Shown piece after piece: positions 54,987-64,000 of a stretch of 64,000 nucleotides of DNA. Source of the DNA: Planctomycetes bacterium syqfu. Lineage in GTDB: Bacteria; Planctomycetota; Phycisphaerae; Phycisphaerales; Phycisphaeraceae. The stretch is taken from positions 1,240,001-1,304,000 of the forward strand of contig CP087563.1 of assembly GCA_020974905.1 (NCBI GenBank), written 5' to 3'. Position numbers and translations under genes: made by a program. The notes below the pieces were generated by a model, which ran no database searches, had not been told where the DNA came from, and saw nothing but the letters and a program-made list of their open reading frames with translations. Every line of letters begins with the position of its first letter. Position 1 is the first letter of the stretch.

Positions 54987-57032
54987 ATGCAAGTCATCGC
55001 CCCGGGTATCTGGCAATGGACCATTGGCCAGCCCGAAGAACATACCCCCACCCGTCACCGTGCCTTCGAACCTTGTTTGAAAACCATGGCCCAACTGCCC
55101 AAGATAGAGCAATGCCCATTTGATCCAGCTAACTTCAAAACCAAGCCAACCAAGCGCGGCCTGCAGATTGAAATCCCACTCGCCGAGTCCGACGAACTTT
55201 ACGGTCTTGGCCTGCAACTCAAATCCCATCGTCAGACCGGCAAGATGAAAAAGCTTGCAGTCAACTCCGACCCCGTGGCAGACACCGGTGACTCCCACGC
55301 GCCCGTCCCCGTGATCATGTCCACCAACGGCTGGGGCATCTTCGTCAACTCGCTGCGGTATGTCACGTTCCAATGTGCATCGAATCAAAAAGTCTCCGCC
55401 AATGCCAAAGCTGCGTCAGCAGAGAATGACATTGCCATCAACACCGAAGACCTTTACGCACAGAAACAACTCAGCGAAAAACTGCTGGTCATTGAAGTGC
55501 CTCACGTTGAAGGTGTCGAGGTGATGTTCATCGGCGGGCCGGACATGGTCAACGCGGTCAAGCGTTACAACCTCTACTCCGGCGGTGGTTGTCTGCCTTC
55601 GTTGTGGGGACTTGGCGTGTGGTATCGCGCGTTCGGTCGCTTCAATCAGGATCAGGTCATGGACATGGCCAAGCATCTGCGTGATCGCAACATACCCTGT
55701 GATGTCTTAGGCCTGGAACCAGGTTGGCAGACCAAGGCTTATTCCTGCTCATATGTCTGGGCGGATGAGCGATTCCCGCAGCCACAGAAACTCATCGATG
55801 ACACCAAGGCGATGGGTTACAAACTCAACCTCTGGGAACATGCTTTCACGCACCCCACTTCGCCAATCTATGACGAACTCAAAGATGTCAGCGGTGAATA
55901 CGAAGTCTGGAAGGGATTGGTCCCCGACTTTACGATTCAAAAAGCCTTCGACACCTTTGCCAACTATCACGACGAACAACTCGTCTCCAAGGGCATCACC
56001 GGCTTTAAACTCGATGAATGTGACAGCTCGGACTTCGTCTATTCCGACTGGAGTTTCCCGCTGCTTTCCGAGTTCCCATCGGGCATGGATGGTGAGCAAT
56101 ACCACAGCCTGTTCGGCAACAAATACATGCAGTGCATCGATTCAACCTTCCGCAAACACAACCTGCGGACCTGTAGTGCCGTGCGCAACGCTCACGCGCT
56201 GGCATCACCGTTTGCGTTCGTGCTCTATTCCGATCTCTACGATCACAAGGACTTTGTCCGCGGCGTGGTGAACATGGGCTTTACCGGTCTTCTCTGGACG
56301 CCGGAAGTCCGCCATGCAACATCGCCTGAAGATCTTGTCCGTCGAATCCAGGCGGCGATGCTTTCCCCGCAGGCTTTGATCAATGCTTGGTACATCAGCA
56401 ATCCGCCATGGAAACAGATCGACCGCACGCTCAACAATGACGGTCAGATGATGGACAACTGGGAGGAACTTGAAGCACACTGTCGCGTGGCGTTTGAGTT
56501 GCGTATGCAGTTGATCCCGTATCTCTATGCTGCCTTTGCCGAATATCAACAGACCGGTAAACCGCCCTTCCGCGCTTTGGTGATGGATTGGCCGAATGAC
56601 AGTGAGACGTACAACCTCGACTCACAATACATGTGTGGCGATGACATCCTCGTTGCGCCAATGTTTGCTGGTGAAGCTCATCGCGAAGTCTATCTGCCTG
56701 AAGGTCGTTGGCATGACTACTACTCCGGCAAAGTCTACGACGGCAAGCAGACGATCACTGTCACGGCAACGCTGGATCAAATCCCCATGTTCGTCAAGGA
56801 TGGCACACTCTTGCCTTTGGCCAAACCGGTTCAGCACATCGAGACGGATACGGTGTTTGAACTGACACCCAGATGCTTTGGTGAAAACTGTCGTGATGCC
56901 AAACTCTACGAAGATGACGGCGTGACATTTGATCATCAACTAGGTAAGTTCAACACGGTCACCCTCACGGCGAACGGCAAACTCACTCGCGAAGGTGACT
57001 TTGACCAAGTCCGATATGTCCTGGCTGACTGA
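54987..57032 (+). CDS. GH31 alpha-glucosidase/alpha-xylosidase-like enzyme
   Basis: This is a 681-residue protein of glycoside hydrolase family 31. The N-terminal beta domain includes ADELYGLGLQLK-like and VIMSTNGWGIFVNS stretches. The catalytic barrel has VLGLEPGWQ, and nucleophile Asp343 in GITGFKLDECDSSDF; the acid/base lies in the following third. The proximal and distal C-terminal beta domains include LYEDDGVTFDH. These enzymes release alpha-linked glucose or xylose. No signal peptide, so cytoplasmic. The start at 54987 (MQVIAPGIW) is an ATG; an upstream TTG would add 7 residues. Confidence 0.9.
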   Translation: MQVIAPGIWQWTIGQPEEHTPTRHRAFEPCLKTMAQLPKIEQCPFDPANFKTKPTKRGLQIEIPLAESDELYGLGLQLKSHRQTGKMKKLAVNSDPVADTGDSHAPVPVIMSTNGWGIFVNSLRYVTFQCASNQKVSANAKAASAENDIAINTEDLYAQKQLSEKLLVIEVPHVEGVEVMFIGGPDMVNAVKRYNLYSGGGCLPSLWGLGVWYRAFGRFNQDQVMDMAKHLRDRNIPCDVLGLEPGWQTKAYSCSYVWADERFPQPQKLIDDTKAMGYKLNLWEHAFTHPTSPIYDELKDVSGEYEVWKGLVPDFTIQKAFDTFANYHDEQLVSKGITGFKLDECDSSDFVYSDWSFPLLSEFPSGMDGEQYHSLFGNKYMQCIDSTFRKHNLRTCSAVRNAHALASPFAFVLYSDLYDHKDFVRGVVNMGFTGLLWTPEVRHATSPEDLVRRIQAAMLSPQALINAWYISNPPWKQIDRTLNNDGQMMDNWEELEAHCRVAFELRMQLIPYLYAAFAEYQQTGKPPFRALVMDWPNDSETYNLDSQYMCGDDILVAPMFAGEAHREVYLPEGRWHDYYSGKVYDGKQTITVTATLDQIPMFVKDGTLLPLAKPVQHIETDTVFELTPRCFGENCRDAKLYEDDGVTFDHQLGKFNTVTLTANGKLTREGDFDQVRYVLAD

Positions 57033-57418
57033 TCGAAAAAAGTTGACTATTTTCCCCAAATAGATTTGCCCGCGCTCAAGGTGAATCGTAATTTTATAGG
57101 ACAAAGGCCAAACCCAAACGGCGCTCAAACACGGCGTCAACCCCCGGGTGCAAAGTGGCCTGGCTATCGCTTTATCCATTTGCAGTTGATCACTGACCCG
57201 AAACCATGCGGCAAGCCCAAGGCCCGGGAAGCCCTGATTTCGGGTCTTTTTTTGTCCCCAGCCTAATTGTTGAGCTGGGGGGACAGATGCGACGTGCTTT
57301 ATCGCTTTTTTACGGAATCTGCTTGCCCCTTCCGTGTTTATATCCTTAAAATACAGTCCACACTTCAATACACAGGGCATGGACTTGCCGGTCAAACAAA
57401 CCGGAAGTGAGCACGGTT
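57033..57418. other. Intergenic stretch with one terminator
   Basis: No gene is supported. A 66-codon frame at 57066 has no start signal and its DNA overlaps the terminator at 57195-57253, so I leave it out. Confidence 0.45.
57195..57253 (+). terminator. Intrinsic terminator with branched stem
   Basis: GACCCGAAA (57195-57203) pairs with TTTCGGGTC (57238-57246), followed by T7. The 34-base interior contains further self-complementary GC-rich sequence. It lies about 160 bases after the GH31 stop, so either a long 3' leader or a small RNA could end here. Confidence 0.8.
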
Positions 57419-57796
57419 ATGGATCAGACAACGCAGTCAAACACCCCATCATTCATTCTTGAACGTCAGAACGACATCACGATTATCCGTTTTAATCATG
57501 ATTCATTCGATCGCGTCGAAATCCAGGACATCCGGGACCAATTGCGCGATGTGGTCAACAAGACCGAGCCCCCGCGGTTTATCATTGACTTTGCTCATGT
57601 CACATTCATGAGTTCGATCATCCTCGGCGTGATCATGGGTATCCACCTGAACATCTGCAAACGTGACGGCGTGCTGACCATCTGTGGCATGAATGAAATG
57701 ACCCTGCGCGTTTTCAAAATTACCAAACTCGATAAAGTGCTGACCATTCACCATGACTGTGATTCGGCTACCGCATATCTTGCTGAAGTATCCTGA
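57419..57796 (+). CDS. STAS-domain protein (anti-sigma factor antagonist-like)
   Basis: This is a 125-residue protein. TEPPRFIIDFAHVTFMSSIILGVIMG is the STAS core; in SpoIIAA-type proteins the Ser in the equivalent SS position is phosphorylated by an anti-sigma kinase. Here MSSIILGV keeps a serine pair. The start at 57419 (MDQTTQ) is favoured over a GTG 4 codons upstream. No kinase or phosphatase partner is adjacent. Confidence 0.88.
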   Translation: MDQTTQSNTPSFILERQNDITIIRFNHDSFDRVEIQDIRDQLRDVVNKTEPPRFIIDFAHVTFMSSIILGVIMGIHLNICKRDGVLTICGMNEMTLRVFKITKLDKVLTIHHDCDSATAYLAEVS

Positions 57797-58103
57797 TCGG
57801 ATACATTCTGCAGACTCTCCAGATATCTCGAAACCTGAGTTTTGGTTAAGCATTAAAGGCGTTGAAAAGGGATTTGTGATTGGGGATTAGTGATTAGGAC
57901 AAGGCAAAAAAAGACAAAAATAAGCCAAGAGACTTTCATCTAACAACCCAAATCCCAAGCCAAAACAGGCAATATTCTTTATCCAAAACTCAGGTTCGAA
58001 CGTATCTGATCTTCTGAAAACTGATGTGACAAAGTGATTCAATCCAAGACGTGTGGTTGGAGACCACATCGGATGGCAGGATGTCTGATCAAGTTATCTG
58101 GGC
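57797..58103. other. Intergenic stretch, nothing recognised
   Basis: No gene. GATTGGGGATTAGTGATTAGG near 57876 recalls the ATTAGGG heptamer of the array at 7279-7360, but it is degenerate. Confidence 0.4.
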
Positions 58104-59093
58104 TTAAACCAGATTGTTTAACTTGTTGATGATCTGTGATGCGATTCGATGAATATCATAGTGTTCCAAGGCGCGTTGATATCCCGCGTCCCCCATTTTG
58201 TGCAATTCATTTCCAGGCAGTGATGCCAAGCGTAAAACTGCTTGTTCCCATGACAATTTCTCATCGACCAGAAGACCGGTTTGTTCATGGAGCACGATGT
58301 GCTGGTTTACACTGGCACGACTACTGATCACAGGCAACCGTGATGCCATGTATTGCAAAACCTTCAGCCCGCATTTACCACTCGTCCATGGATCGTCCGT
58401 CAAAGGTGCCAGTCCAATATGTGAAGTGATAAGTTCCTTACCTTCCGTTTCGCGATTCCATGTGATAGGTTCAATAGCCAATACTGAGCTATGAAGTGCG
58501 AAATCTGCAATGATCTTGAGTTTGAGTGATGGCAATTGCTTCGCGGCATTCTCAAGATTCGGGAGGATATCCTGAAGATATTGCCTTGTACTTTGGCTAC
58601 CAATCCAGACCAGGTCAATCGTATGTACCGGCTTGTCATGTGACTGATTGTAATCCTGGACATTCACGCTCGTCGGAACAACGGACGCATCCTGGCAATA
58701 GGTTCGTGCCTGATCCGCAAGATGTTCATTGCCGCACCATGCCTGATCACATTGCTCAAGCATGGCCTTGAAACGTTTGAGGCGCTGCTTCTTTTCGAGA
58801 TTACCACGATGCAGGTAGATGGCATCATCAAAATCGAAGATCAGGTGTTTTGCTGCCTTTCGGAGCATCTGTCGAAACAGCCCATCATAGGTTCTGCGGA
58901 TCACGACAACCACATCGACTTGGCTTGCCATCTTTAGACATTTGATACGATCAAGAAAGCCGCCGGAGACTTTTATGTGATAGGGATGCCATCCTGCTTC
59001 AAGCAGATGGGGGAAATAATTCAACGCACGGTATCGCGTTGAGGCAGCATGCTCAGACTTGCTGATGAACAGTACAGTTTTCACGCTTTGCAT
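58104..59093 (-). CDS. GT4-type glycosyltransferase
   Basis: This is a 329-residue protein of the GT-B fold. The N-terminal domain has KTVLFISKSEHAASTRYRAL and the C-terminal donor domain has VWIGSQSTRQYLQDILPNLE, APLTDDPWTSGKCGLKVLQY and MASRLPVISSRASVNQHIVL, as in family 4 retaining transferases. It adds a sugar to an envelope or exopolysaccharide acceptor; donor and acceptor cannot be told. Monocistronic. The tRNA-Arg lies 300 bases upstream on the other strand. Confidence 0.85.
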   Translation of the reverse strand: MQSVKTVLFISKSEHAASTRYRALNYFPHLLEAGWHPYHIKVSGGFLDRIKCLKMASQVDVVVVIRRTYDGLFRQMLRKAAKHLIFDFDDAIYLHRGNLEKKQRLKRFKAMLEQCDQAWCGNEHLADQARTYCQDASVVPTSVNVQDYNQSHDKPVHTIDLVWIGSQSTRQYLQDILPNLENAAKQLPSLKLKIIADFALHSSVLAIEPITWNRETEGKELITSHIGLAPLTDDPWTSGKCGLKVLQYMASRLPVISSRASVNQHIVLHEQTGLLVDEKLSWEQAVLRLASLPGNELHKMGDAGYQRALEHYDIHRIASQIINKLNNLV

Positions 59094-59399
59094 TCCCTGA
59101 AAATCATAACTGACATGATAAGAAGGAATGTATCAGAATAAAAAATTTAGTCCAGAAAACAGGCAAGTTCAGAATGGATCATCTGCTGCCAGTTCTTCAT
59201 CACACCAGTGAAAATGTATGCCATCCAATTCGGCGACATCCTGATAGACCTGAAATATCAAGTTGATTCTGAGCAAGAATACTAATCACCATGCATGAAA
59301 AGTGCCTGAAATGCAGGTGTCCGTCATCAACTGATGCAGGTTGCCGTCAATCGTTTGCTGTAAGAATGCGTTGCCGATACAATTCTCAAAACTAAGCAT
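59094..59399. other. Intergenic stretch before tRNA-Arg
   Basis: Nothing recognised in about 300 bases besides the expected promoter for the tRNA. Confidence 0.4.
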
Positions 59400-59473
59400 G
59401 TGGGCGTAGCTCAATTGGATAGAGCAGCTGACTTCGGATCAGCAGGTTGGGGGTTCGAGCCCCTCCGCCCATA
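59400..59473 (+). tRNA. tRNA-Arg (anticodon TCG)
   Basis: It folds with acceptor GTGGGCG/CGCCCAT, D-arm GCTC-GAGC, anticodon stem GCTGA/TCAGC with loop CTTCGGA giving anticodon TCG, and T-arm GGGGG-TTCGAGC-CCCTC. CCA is not encoded. Confidence 0.95.
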
Positions 59474-59606
59474 TTTGCTTTTTTCTTTTCCCGCTGATTG
59501 ATCTCAGACCTTTCACCCAATCACATACTCGTTTGATCTTGCCGGAAGTCACACGCATGTTGTTTACACTGGCTGAAGTCCTCGACAAAGAACCACCCTT
59601 TTCCTC

Positions 59607-59927
59607 GTGATTGCGATGGGTTGTGTTGCAGGTTTCCTGATTGTGGGTTGTCATCTTATCCAGCGTTGGCTGAGTCTCTTACCCATTCTTTTCTTTGGCA
59701 TACTCAATTATGGATACTGGTCGGACTTTTTATTTCCTAACGAACACACCATCAGCCAATTTGTTATCAAGGAAGGTGGTTGGGGGTTTGTGATCGCGCA
59801 GAATCTATGTTGTAATCTGCCAGTGATTTTAATCATGGCAACATATTGGCGATATCGCTTATCCATCCAGAAATGCTTTCACAGTTGGATCAGTAGCCAA
59901 ATAAAAAACGAACGTCCATCGGTGTGA
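59607..59927 (+). CDS. Possible small membrane protein
   Basis: This 106-residue frame starts with GTG or the ATG at 59616 (MGCVAGFLIVGCHLIQRWLS). Three hydrophobic stretches (VAGFLIVGCHLI, SLLPILFFGILNYGYW, LCCNLPVILIMATYW) fit a small membrane protein. No family recognised and no ribosome binding site. The 3' end overlaps the rpsD terminator, which is a mark against it. Confidence 0.4.
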   Translation: MIAMGCVAGFLIVGCHLIQRWLSLLPILFFGILNYGYWSDFLFPNEHTISQFVIKEGGWGFVIAQNLCCNLPVILIMATYWRYRLSIQKCFHSWISSQIKNERPSV

Positions 59928-59938
59928 TGAACGCTCGC
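59902..59938 (-). terminator. Intrinsic terminator of rpsD
   Basis: On the minus strand GCGAGCGTTCATC pairs with GATGGACGTTCGT (13 positions, three G-T) around ACACC, followed by TTTTTTAT. It sits 45 bases after the rpsD stop. Confidence 0.85.
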
Positions 59939-59982
59939 TTTGTTGTTCTGTATCCTGACGAATCGTGTCAGCCAAGGTTGGC

Positions 59983-60582
59983 TTAGCTGTAGAATTCGAT
60001 AATCAGGTTCATATTCACGTCGAAAGGAACCTGGTCGGAAGTCGGGATGGCGTTGACCTTGGCGGTCAGGGTTGAGGGGTCAAAGCTCAACCAACCGGGG
60101 ACTTCGTGGCCGGCCATGGATTCCATGTTTTCGCGGACCAGTTTTTCGATACCGGGCTTGATGGTGATTTCATCGCCGACCTTCAACTGGAAGCTGGCGA
60201 CGTCGGTTTTGATGCCGTTGACGAGGATGTGACCATGAGCGACGATCTGTCGGGCAGCCCAAATGGTACGAGCCCAACCCAGACGACGGATCACGTTGTC
60301 CAGACGACGTTCGAGAAGCTGGATAAGAATTTCACCGGAGTTACCCTTGGAAGCACGAGCCTTGTCCACGTAGCGACGAAGCTGTTTTTCCATCACGTTG
60401 AAGTGATAGCGAAGCTTTTGCTTTTCGTTAAGACGAATACCATAGTCACGCAGACGACGGCCACGGAAACCGTGCATACCGTTCGGATTGAGCTGACGCT
60501 TGGTGGTGTGCTTGGGGGTATCGCAAATCGGAACACCGACGCGACGGGAGAGCTTGACCTTGGGGCCTGTGTAGTTGGCCAT
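59983..60582 (-). CDS. rpsD: 30S ribosomal protein S4
   Basis: This is a 199-residue protein that binds 16S rRNA first in assembly of the small subunit. MANYTGPKVKLSRRVGVPIC at the start, KQKLRYHFNVMEKQLRRYVD and the S4 RNA-binding domain LERRLDNVIRRLGWARTIWA and HGHILVNG are diagnostic. No alpha-operon partner (rpsK, rpoA, rplQ) is adjacent, as the upstream region is free; in some planctomycetes rpsD is a single gene. Confidence 0.97.
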   Translation of the reverse strand: MANYTGPKVKLSRRVGVPICDTPKHTTKRQLNPNGMHGFRGRRLRDYGIRLNEKQKLRYHFNVMEKQLRRYVDKARASKGNSGEILIQLLERRLDNVIRRLGWARTIWAARQIVAHGHILVNGIKTDVASFQLKVGDEITIKPGIEKLVRENMESMAGHEVPGWLSFDPSTLTAKVNAIPTSDQVPFDVNMNLIIEFYS

Positions 60583-62075
<1,493 letters not shown>

Positions 62076-62158
62076 TCAACCTTTCCCCACAGGGAACAAT
62101 GCTGACGTCCGTTTGAGTCAGTTGACATCGGATTGAGTTTGCGTCCGATAGATAACCG

Positions 62159-62195
62159 AAACGCACAGCCTGAGTTTGCGGCTGTGCGTTTTTTT
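62159..62195 (+). terminator. Intrinsic terminator of gap
   Basis: ACGCACAGCC (62161-62170) pairs perfectly with GGCTGTGCGT (62180-62189) around TGAGTTTGC, followed by a T7 run. Confidence 0.95.
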
Positions 62196-62446
62196 GTGCG
62201 CAGGCATCGTGATCGCCAATACAAATTGATCCCAACAATCATCTGCCCGTTCGATCTCACATATAGCGAATCATCAATATCGTCTTAGCAATCTTCGCCA
62301 CAACCTTTCAATCAAGATGAAATGGGTGATAAAAATACCTGAGTTAACGTCCATCTGGCAGTTATCCGTGCATACAACTTGTGTTAGCTGGCCAATTGAC
62401 CGATCCAATTGGATACTTGATTTTGTGAATTGATCTGTATCTGAAA

Positions 62447-63199
62447 TTGGGGCTTGTACCTGTGTTTACCTTTTTCTGCATCCTGTTTGGTTCGATGATT
62501 GCTGTCGCGGTGATCGTCGGCACACACATGTATCAGAACTCCGACGAACTTCGCCCCCAACGTCTCTTGCGTGCAGCCGAGGCCAAGGGGTATGGCTTTG
62601 AGGAAAACGGATCATCTTGGTTAAAGCAATGGAACCACCGCTGTCCGTTGTTTCTTGCAGGTGAAAATCGCTCGATTCACAACGTCATCTATGCCCCCTA
62701 TCGTGATGTCGAATTTGCCGTCTTTGATTACCGATTCATGTATGGCGAACACACGTACAACACATCCGTCCTTGCCTTTGAGCTCAAGGACAAGAACATG
62801 CCACGCTTCTCACTGTGGCCTCGCGCGATGATGCCTCAGCATCCGGTATTGGAGCGCGAACATGATTGTGTCCCGCTGAATCTGGATGGCAACAACCATG
62901 CTGCTCAAATGCAAAATCTCTACAGCATGCATACCGCCAACGAAGGGACTGCCCGACTGCTGTTCTGTCCCAAAGCTGTCGAATACCTCACCGCCCATCC
63001 CGACTTTTTTGTCGAAGGCTATGGCAATCGCATCATCCTGTACCAAATCAACAAACGCCGCCAACCCGGCAGCATGGAAGGTATGCTGCACACCGGCTAT
63101 CAGGTCCTGCGTGCCATGCGTCTGAACGATCCGCGCGTGAACTTCGAACCGGATCTGGATGAGGATGCCGTCGAAGCGCAGGAAGCATCGGTTCGCTAA
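62447..63199 (+). CDS. Single-pass membrane protein of unknown function
   Basis: This is a frame of 250 residues starting with TTG at 62447 or GTG at 62462. GGGG lies 9 bases before the GTG, which would give a 245-residue protein. An N-terminal transmembrane helix (FTFFCILFGSMIAVAVIVGT) is followed by a cytoplasmic or periplasmic domain (SDELRPQRLLRAAEAKGYGF, VIYAPYRDVEFAVFDYRFMY). No family recognised. A damaged partial copy of its C-terminus sits at the end of the window. Confidence 0.75.
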   Translation: MGLVPVFTFFCILFGSMIAVAVIVGTHMYQNSDELRPQRLLRAAEAKGYGFEENGSSWLKQWNHRCPLFLAGENRSIHNVIYAPYRDVEFAVFDYRFMYGEHTYNTSVLAFELKDKNMPRFSLWPRAMMPQHPVLEREHDCVPLNLDGNNHAAQMQNLYSMHTANEGTARLLFCPKAVEYLTAHPDFFVEGYGNRIILYQINKRRQPGSMEGMLHTGYQVLRAMRLNDPRVNFEPDLDEDAVEAQEASVR

Positions 63200-63215
63200 A
63201 CACCATCAACTTAAA

Positions 63216-63812
63216 TCAAACTAACCGAGCTAGCGGTGGGTGCGGTCTGTCGTTGAGTTGTTTCATGAATTGCATCAATGCCTGATCTGCATCGGGACTG
63301 ATGGTTGCAATGAAAAATTCTCGGTCATGCATGCCGTTGATCGTAATCTTCCAGGTCGTACCCGATCGTGTTAAACCAATCGCACCTGTGTAATGCATCG
63401 AAACGCCCTGGCAGTCTTCCTGGGCGAAAGAATATTGTGTCAGCTTGATCGTTGAGCGATATTCAGTAGCAACTCCTGCAAACGACTTCCAGTAAATCTC
63501 AAGAAATTTCTGGTGAACTCGAAATCCAAACAGAAGCGATGCTGGCAGGAAAATTGCAAAAACACCCCAGAAAATAATCTGCGTTGTGGTCCAAAATGGA
63601 TGTAATACAAGCTGTTCGCCGTCCAAAACAGGCATGACGGTATAGGCCTGATACAAAGTCAGCGGAACAACAAAGACCGCCATCAACATAGCCAGCCGAC
63701 TCTTGGCAAAATATCGCTGACGATTTAATTTTCGGTACTGTGACGTTGTGATGTATAGATCGAATTCAACACTGGGTTCGGTACTTGGTGATGATTCTAT
63801 ATTTTCAGACAT
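63216..63812 (-). CDS. YcxB-like membrane protein
   Basis: This is a 198-residue protein. Two transmembrane helices (RLAMLMAVFVVPLTLYQAYT, TTQIIFWGVFAIFLPASLLF) are followed by a beta-rich domain of about 90 residues (YRSTIKLTQYSFAQEDCQGV, TWKITINGMHDREFFIATIS) as in the YcxB family of unknown function. It lies convergently with the single-pass protein gene, 16 bases apart. Confidence 0.7.
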   Translation of the reverse strand: MSENIESSPSTEPSVEFDLYITTSQYRKLNRQRYFAKSRLAMLMAVFVVPLTLYQAYTVMPVLDGEQLVLHPFWTTTQIIFWGVFAIFLPASLLFGFRVHQKFLEIYWKSFAGVATEYRSTIKLTQYSFAQEDCQGVSMHYTGAIGLTRSGTTWKITINGMHDREFFIATISPDADQALMQFMKQLNDRPHPPLARLV

Positions 63813-63914
63813 GTGTTACCCCAAAAGGAATCTGGTCTGAAAGATTTTACCACCTTATCTGCCAATTTGATCCAAAGCATCAAGCAATTGTTCGAGTTCA
63901 TCGTCGGGAGTAAT

Positions 63915-64000
63915 GCGGATGCTGCCTGTGGGTTACCAGGCTCTGCCTGCCATGCGACTCAACGATCCAAATGTGAACTTCTAGCCGGATATGGATGATG
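63915..64000 (+). pseudogene. Broken partial copy of the 62447-63199 gene
   Basis: Reading plus strand, MLPVGYQALPAMRLNDPNVNF, then a stop (TAG), then PDMDD, parallels MLHTGYQVLRAMRLNDPRVNF-EPDLDED at the C-terminus of the gene at 62447. DNA identity is high over about 70 bases, with a nonsense codon where the gene has GAA. It continues beyond the window edge. Confidence 0.75.

Noticed and set aside
57066-57266. Small plus-strand frame after GH31
   Set aside because: It has no start signal and its end overlaps a terminator stem.

Overview
The window reads as a chromosomal segment of a planctomycete, most likely of the class Phycisphaerae. This is an inference from gene content. It carries pseudopilin-like proteins with the [12 protein letters not shown] cleavage/anchor motif, many glycoside hydrolases with LacI- and XylR-type regulators, very large exported proteins, and an mcsA-mcsB pair. 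Base composition looks close to 50% GC outside one clearly AT-richer island. Genes lie on both strands in short operons, and several perfect intrinsic terminators mark their ends.

Layout. 0.7-1.5 kb: a pseudopilin with the codon bias of a highly expressed gene. 1.9-3.5 kb: an IS110-family element with a frameshifted transposase, facing a decayed inverted copy of its own 5' region. 3.5-8 kb: SixA-like phosphatase, a phosphate transporter with its DUF47 partner, a DUF971 protein, a 2Fe-2S ferredoxin and an MBL-fold hydrolase preceded by an 11-copy heptamer array. 8.5-22.9 kb: a carbohydrate region with a secreted GH5 enzyme, a TPR-YggX fusion, a sialidase-like protein with a LacI regulator, a 939-residue secreted protein, a mutarotase-like protein, a second pseudopilin, a XylR-type AraC regulator and a GH78 enzyme. 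23.0-36.8 kb: an apparent four-gene operon of exported proteins (ankyrin plus beta-helix, TPR, a small secreted protein and a 2519-residue protein with nucleotidyltransferase-like and kinase-like domains). I do not recognise this as a described system and consider it the most interesting part of the window.

36.9-45.8 kb: a genomic island in tRNA-Val, bounded by perfect 48-bp direct repeats. It has a tyrosine integrase at the tRNA end, an XRE repressor with two operator-like dyads, a putative lipoprotein, a zinc-ribbon membrane protein, an orphan, and a three-gene set I read as a Lamassu (ABC-3C) anti-phage system with a Cap4-type nuclease. 45.9-64 kb: mostly housekeeping genes (folA, thyA, nuoA, an FAH-family hydrolase, a chemoreceptor, mutY, tandem CBS proteins, mcsB-mcsA, GH31, a STAS protein, a glycosyltransferase, tRNA-Arg, rpsD, gap) and three membrane or orphan proteins. 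The window ends in a broken partial duplicate of one of its own genes.

Working together: the 8.5-22.9 kb block plus GH31 suggests plant or algal polysaccharide use under local sugar-responsive regulators. The island is a defence cargo that still has both attachment sites and an intact integrase, so it may still be mobile.
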